From Agapetus fuscipes (taxonomy: Eukaryota; Arthropoda; Insecta; Trichoptera; Glossosomatidae), in the NCBI GenBank assembly GCA_951799405.1, contig OX637345.1:3906001-3970000 (forward strand): DNA of 64,000 bases. Direction: 5' to 3'. The position numbers and the translations under genes were made by a program. Positions 45,901 to 48,900 of this stretch are shown here, piece by piece. Positions within the stretch are counted from its first letter, which is position 1. Each line of letters starts with the position of its first letter. Below the pieces are notes generated by a model. The model made no database searches and was not told the DNA's origin. It saw only the letters and a list, made by a program, of their open reading frames with translations.

Positions 45901-48900
45901 TGAGTACCAGACCCTCGGGAGCTGGGAGACCCCCACTTCAAACGAAGTGGTTGGCGTAAGGCCGGCCCCCTTAGCTGTAAAAATAAATATGTTCCACTCG
46001 CCACATGCGAAACCCTTCGGGAATAACGTGGCAAGAAGTTAAACTACATGTGTAGCTTAGTTGCATTTAAATGCATTGCGTAATGTGTGAAGTCCATTTA
46101 AAGGTACCTACTTTGCCATGCCGTATATATTGAGGGCCGTCCATGCTATCGGGAACAATGTTGGCAGCAGTGGCAAGATGGCCGCCACTCCCGGCAGGAG
46201 GACCGCTCTGCTCCAGGGTGCCAGCCCGACAACCTCACTCAGGTAAAAGTGCCGCAGAAATATTGTCGCAGACACAATCAAGATGGTGACTGGCAACACA
46301 AATGTCTCAATGCACCTTATGATTATCTGAAAAATCAACAAGTAAACTGGGTTATGGAGCTATCTTTAATCTATAATCTAAGTTACTTCAACTGAAGTGG
46401 TTGGCGTAAGGCCTAAAAACGAATTGAAGCGTTCAAGATGTGTCTCTACCGAAAAATGCTTAGAATCTCTTGGCGTGATCGAGTCACAAATGAAGAAGTC
46501 CACCAACGAATGCGCACTACAAAGGAGCTCCTGCCAACCATTAAGCAGAGAAAACTGATGTCCTTTGGTCACATTTTGACAAATGGGAAATACCATCTCC
46601 TTCATCTTATCATACAGGGTAAGATTGAGGGGAGAAGATCTCAGGGACGCCGAAGGACATCGTGGCTGAAAAACTTGCGACAGTGATTCAGCAGAAGCAC
46701 CAAGTCCCTGTTTTGAGCCGTAGCATCCAAAGTCAAAATAGCCATGATGATTGCCGATCTTCGATAGAAGTGGCACGAAAAGAAGAAGAATTCCATCAAA
46801 AATAGCCTCAAAATATGCTCTTTCAAAACACACCTTTTTGCATACATGATAGTTCACGTTGAAGTATAGTGAGTCTTTATATTCCTTTACTTAATAATTA
46901 AAACAAAGGTGCTACCAGATGTCTCTGCTTGTTGTGCACTGTGACGGGACGTGTGAGTGTTGGTTGCAGCGCCAACTTCAGATTGGACACGTAGGGAGTC
47001 TCCGTCAGAACAAAGAGCTTGCTCTTGTGTGGGTGCGTCACTCGGGGGCCGTTTGAAACATCCCTACCCTAAAAACAAATTCAAACAGACATTACACATT
47101 ATAGTCTATAGACACATTCTGCCCGGTTTGTTTATGGGTATATTTCTATTCGGCGCCGTATCGGAAGTCCGTAGTTTATGGAGATGAAAGCTTTCACACA
47201 GTTTGTCTGGTGATCTATAGACAATCCGGGCAGACCAAGCACCAGAAGGCTCTTGAGGTGTGATTCACACAGAAATAGCGCTCACCAAATAAATCATCCT
47301 AACATTATTATTATTTATTAACAAATGTAATGGAAGAATACAGAATGTACTCAATATTACTCCGCAGATCTGAAACATAATACAACTTTGATCTTGCTGG
47401 CCATTCAAGATTCACTAGTATAAGAGAGGTGTTATGTTATGAGATCAGATAACCCGGTGAGCTAAGAATCAGGGTGTTGAAGCATTAAGTGACCAACTTC
47501 TCAATAAATTTATCTGCGTTTTAACAAAAAAACAAATCCGTAGAATAATCTCACCACGCTGCTTGGCTGGTAGATCTGTCGGGGCAGCAGGAAGGGCCCC
47601 GGCTGCCTCAGGGCCCTGCAGCGGGCGGGGGCCTCCTGCCCAGGCCTCATCACAACAGTGTCCCCTCTGACCAACAACGCCCACGGCAGGTTCACCACCT
47701 TCCCTGGAAACATTTACCATTGGTATATGAATACGGTATTGTTACAAATGTCTGGGTTTGTGTGATTGTGTGCCCAGTCGTGTTGCTTACTGTACATGTG
47801 TGTGTTTGATATTTCTGGTTTAATTTTTGATTTTTGAAAGAGATGATGAAAGTATGAATTATGAATTTAAAATTAATGGAATGAATGTTGATGTCGTAAA
47901 TGAGTTTGTATACCTGGGAAGTAAGTTTAAAAAAGATGGAAGAATGACCGGTGAATTTGAAAGAAGAGTAATGAAGGGCAGGTGTGTACTGGGTGCCACA
48001 ACTTGTATCGCCAAAAATCAAAACATATCAAAAAATGCTCGATTGGCGGTACGCAGTGGCATACTTTTACCCACCTTGATGTATGGAAGCGAGGCCTGGA
48101 CGGTGAATGAAAGTGAAATTAGTAAAGTCCATACTGTTGAAATGGACTTTCTAAGAAGTATGATTGGGAAAAAACGGAGTGACAGGGTGAGGAATGATTT
48201 TGTAAGAGAAGAATGTGGTGCAAGAGAAAGTGTGAAAGTGAAGATTAAAAGAAGTTTGTTAAGATGGTTTGGGCATATGGAGAGAATGAATGAGGAAAGA
48301 CTGACGAAGAAAGTATATGTTGGTAGAATAGATGGATGTCGTGGTAGAGGAAGACCGAGAAAGGTATGGATGGACCAAATATCTGAAATTGCGAATGAAT
48401 GGAATATCCAGAGTCATAATAAAAGAAGAGCTTGTATGAAGAAGGTTATGACTCTGGAGGAAATGAAAGAAGTATGTAAGGATAGAAAGAAATGGCGGTT
48501 GATCTGTGATGTTGGCGGCTGAGGTTTGTTAAAGTAAAATTGGTTTTATGATTTAGTTTTTATGTCCATGTATATATTGTGATTTATTGTTTTTAAAAAA
48601 TGTAATTTGTCATGTATGTTCCTTGACTTATAGGTTGTTATGCGGCTGACCACCCATAATGTAAAAATTGGTTCACTTTGCCAATGTCACCTCTGTTTCA
48701 GGGAAGGACGGCAAGAGTTGCAAGGCTTATGTTCATTTGAGATTGGGTTTTTATATTGTAGGTCCACATGCGGCATGTGTTAGCGCGAAATTATACATAT
48801 CTGCTTGTGGGAATGCATTTAATATAAAACTTAAATGATATATATCTTTGCAGCTTAGATTAGATTAGATTAGATTAGATGTCGAAAATTCTACTATAGA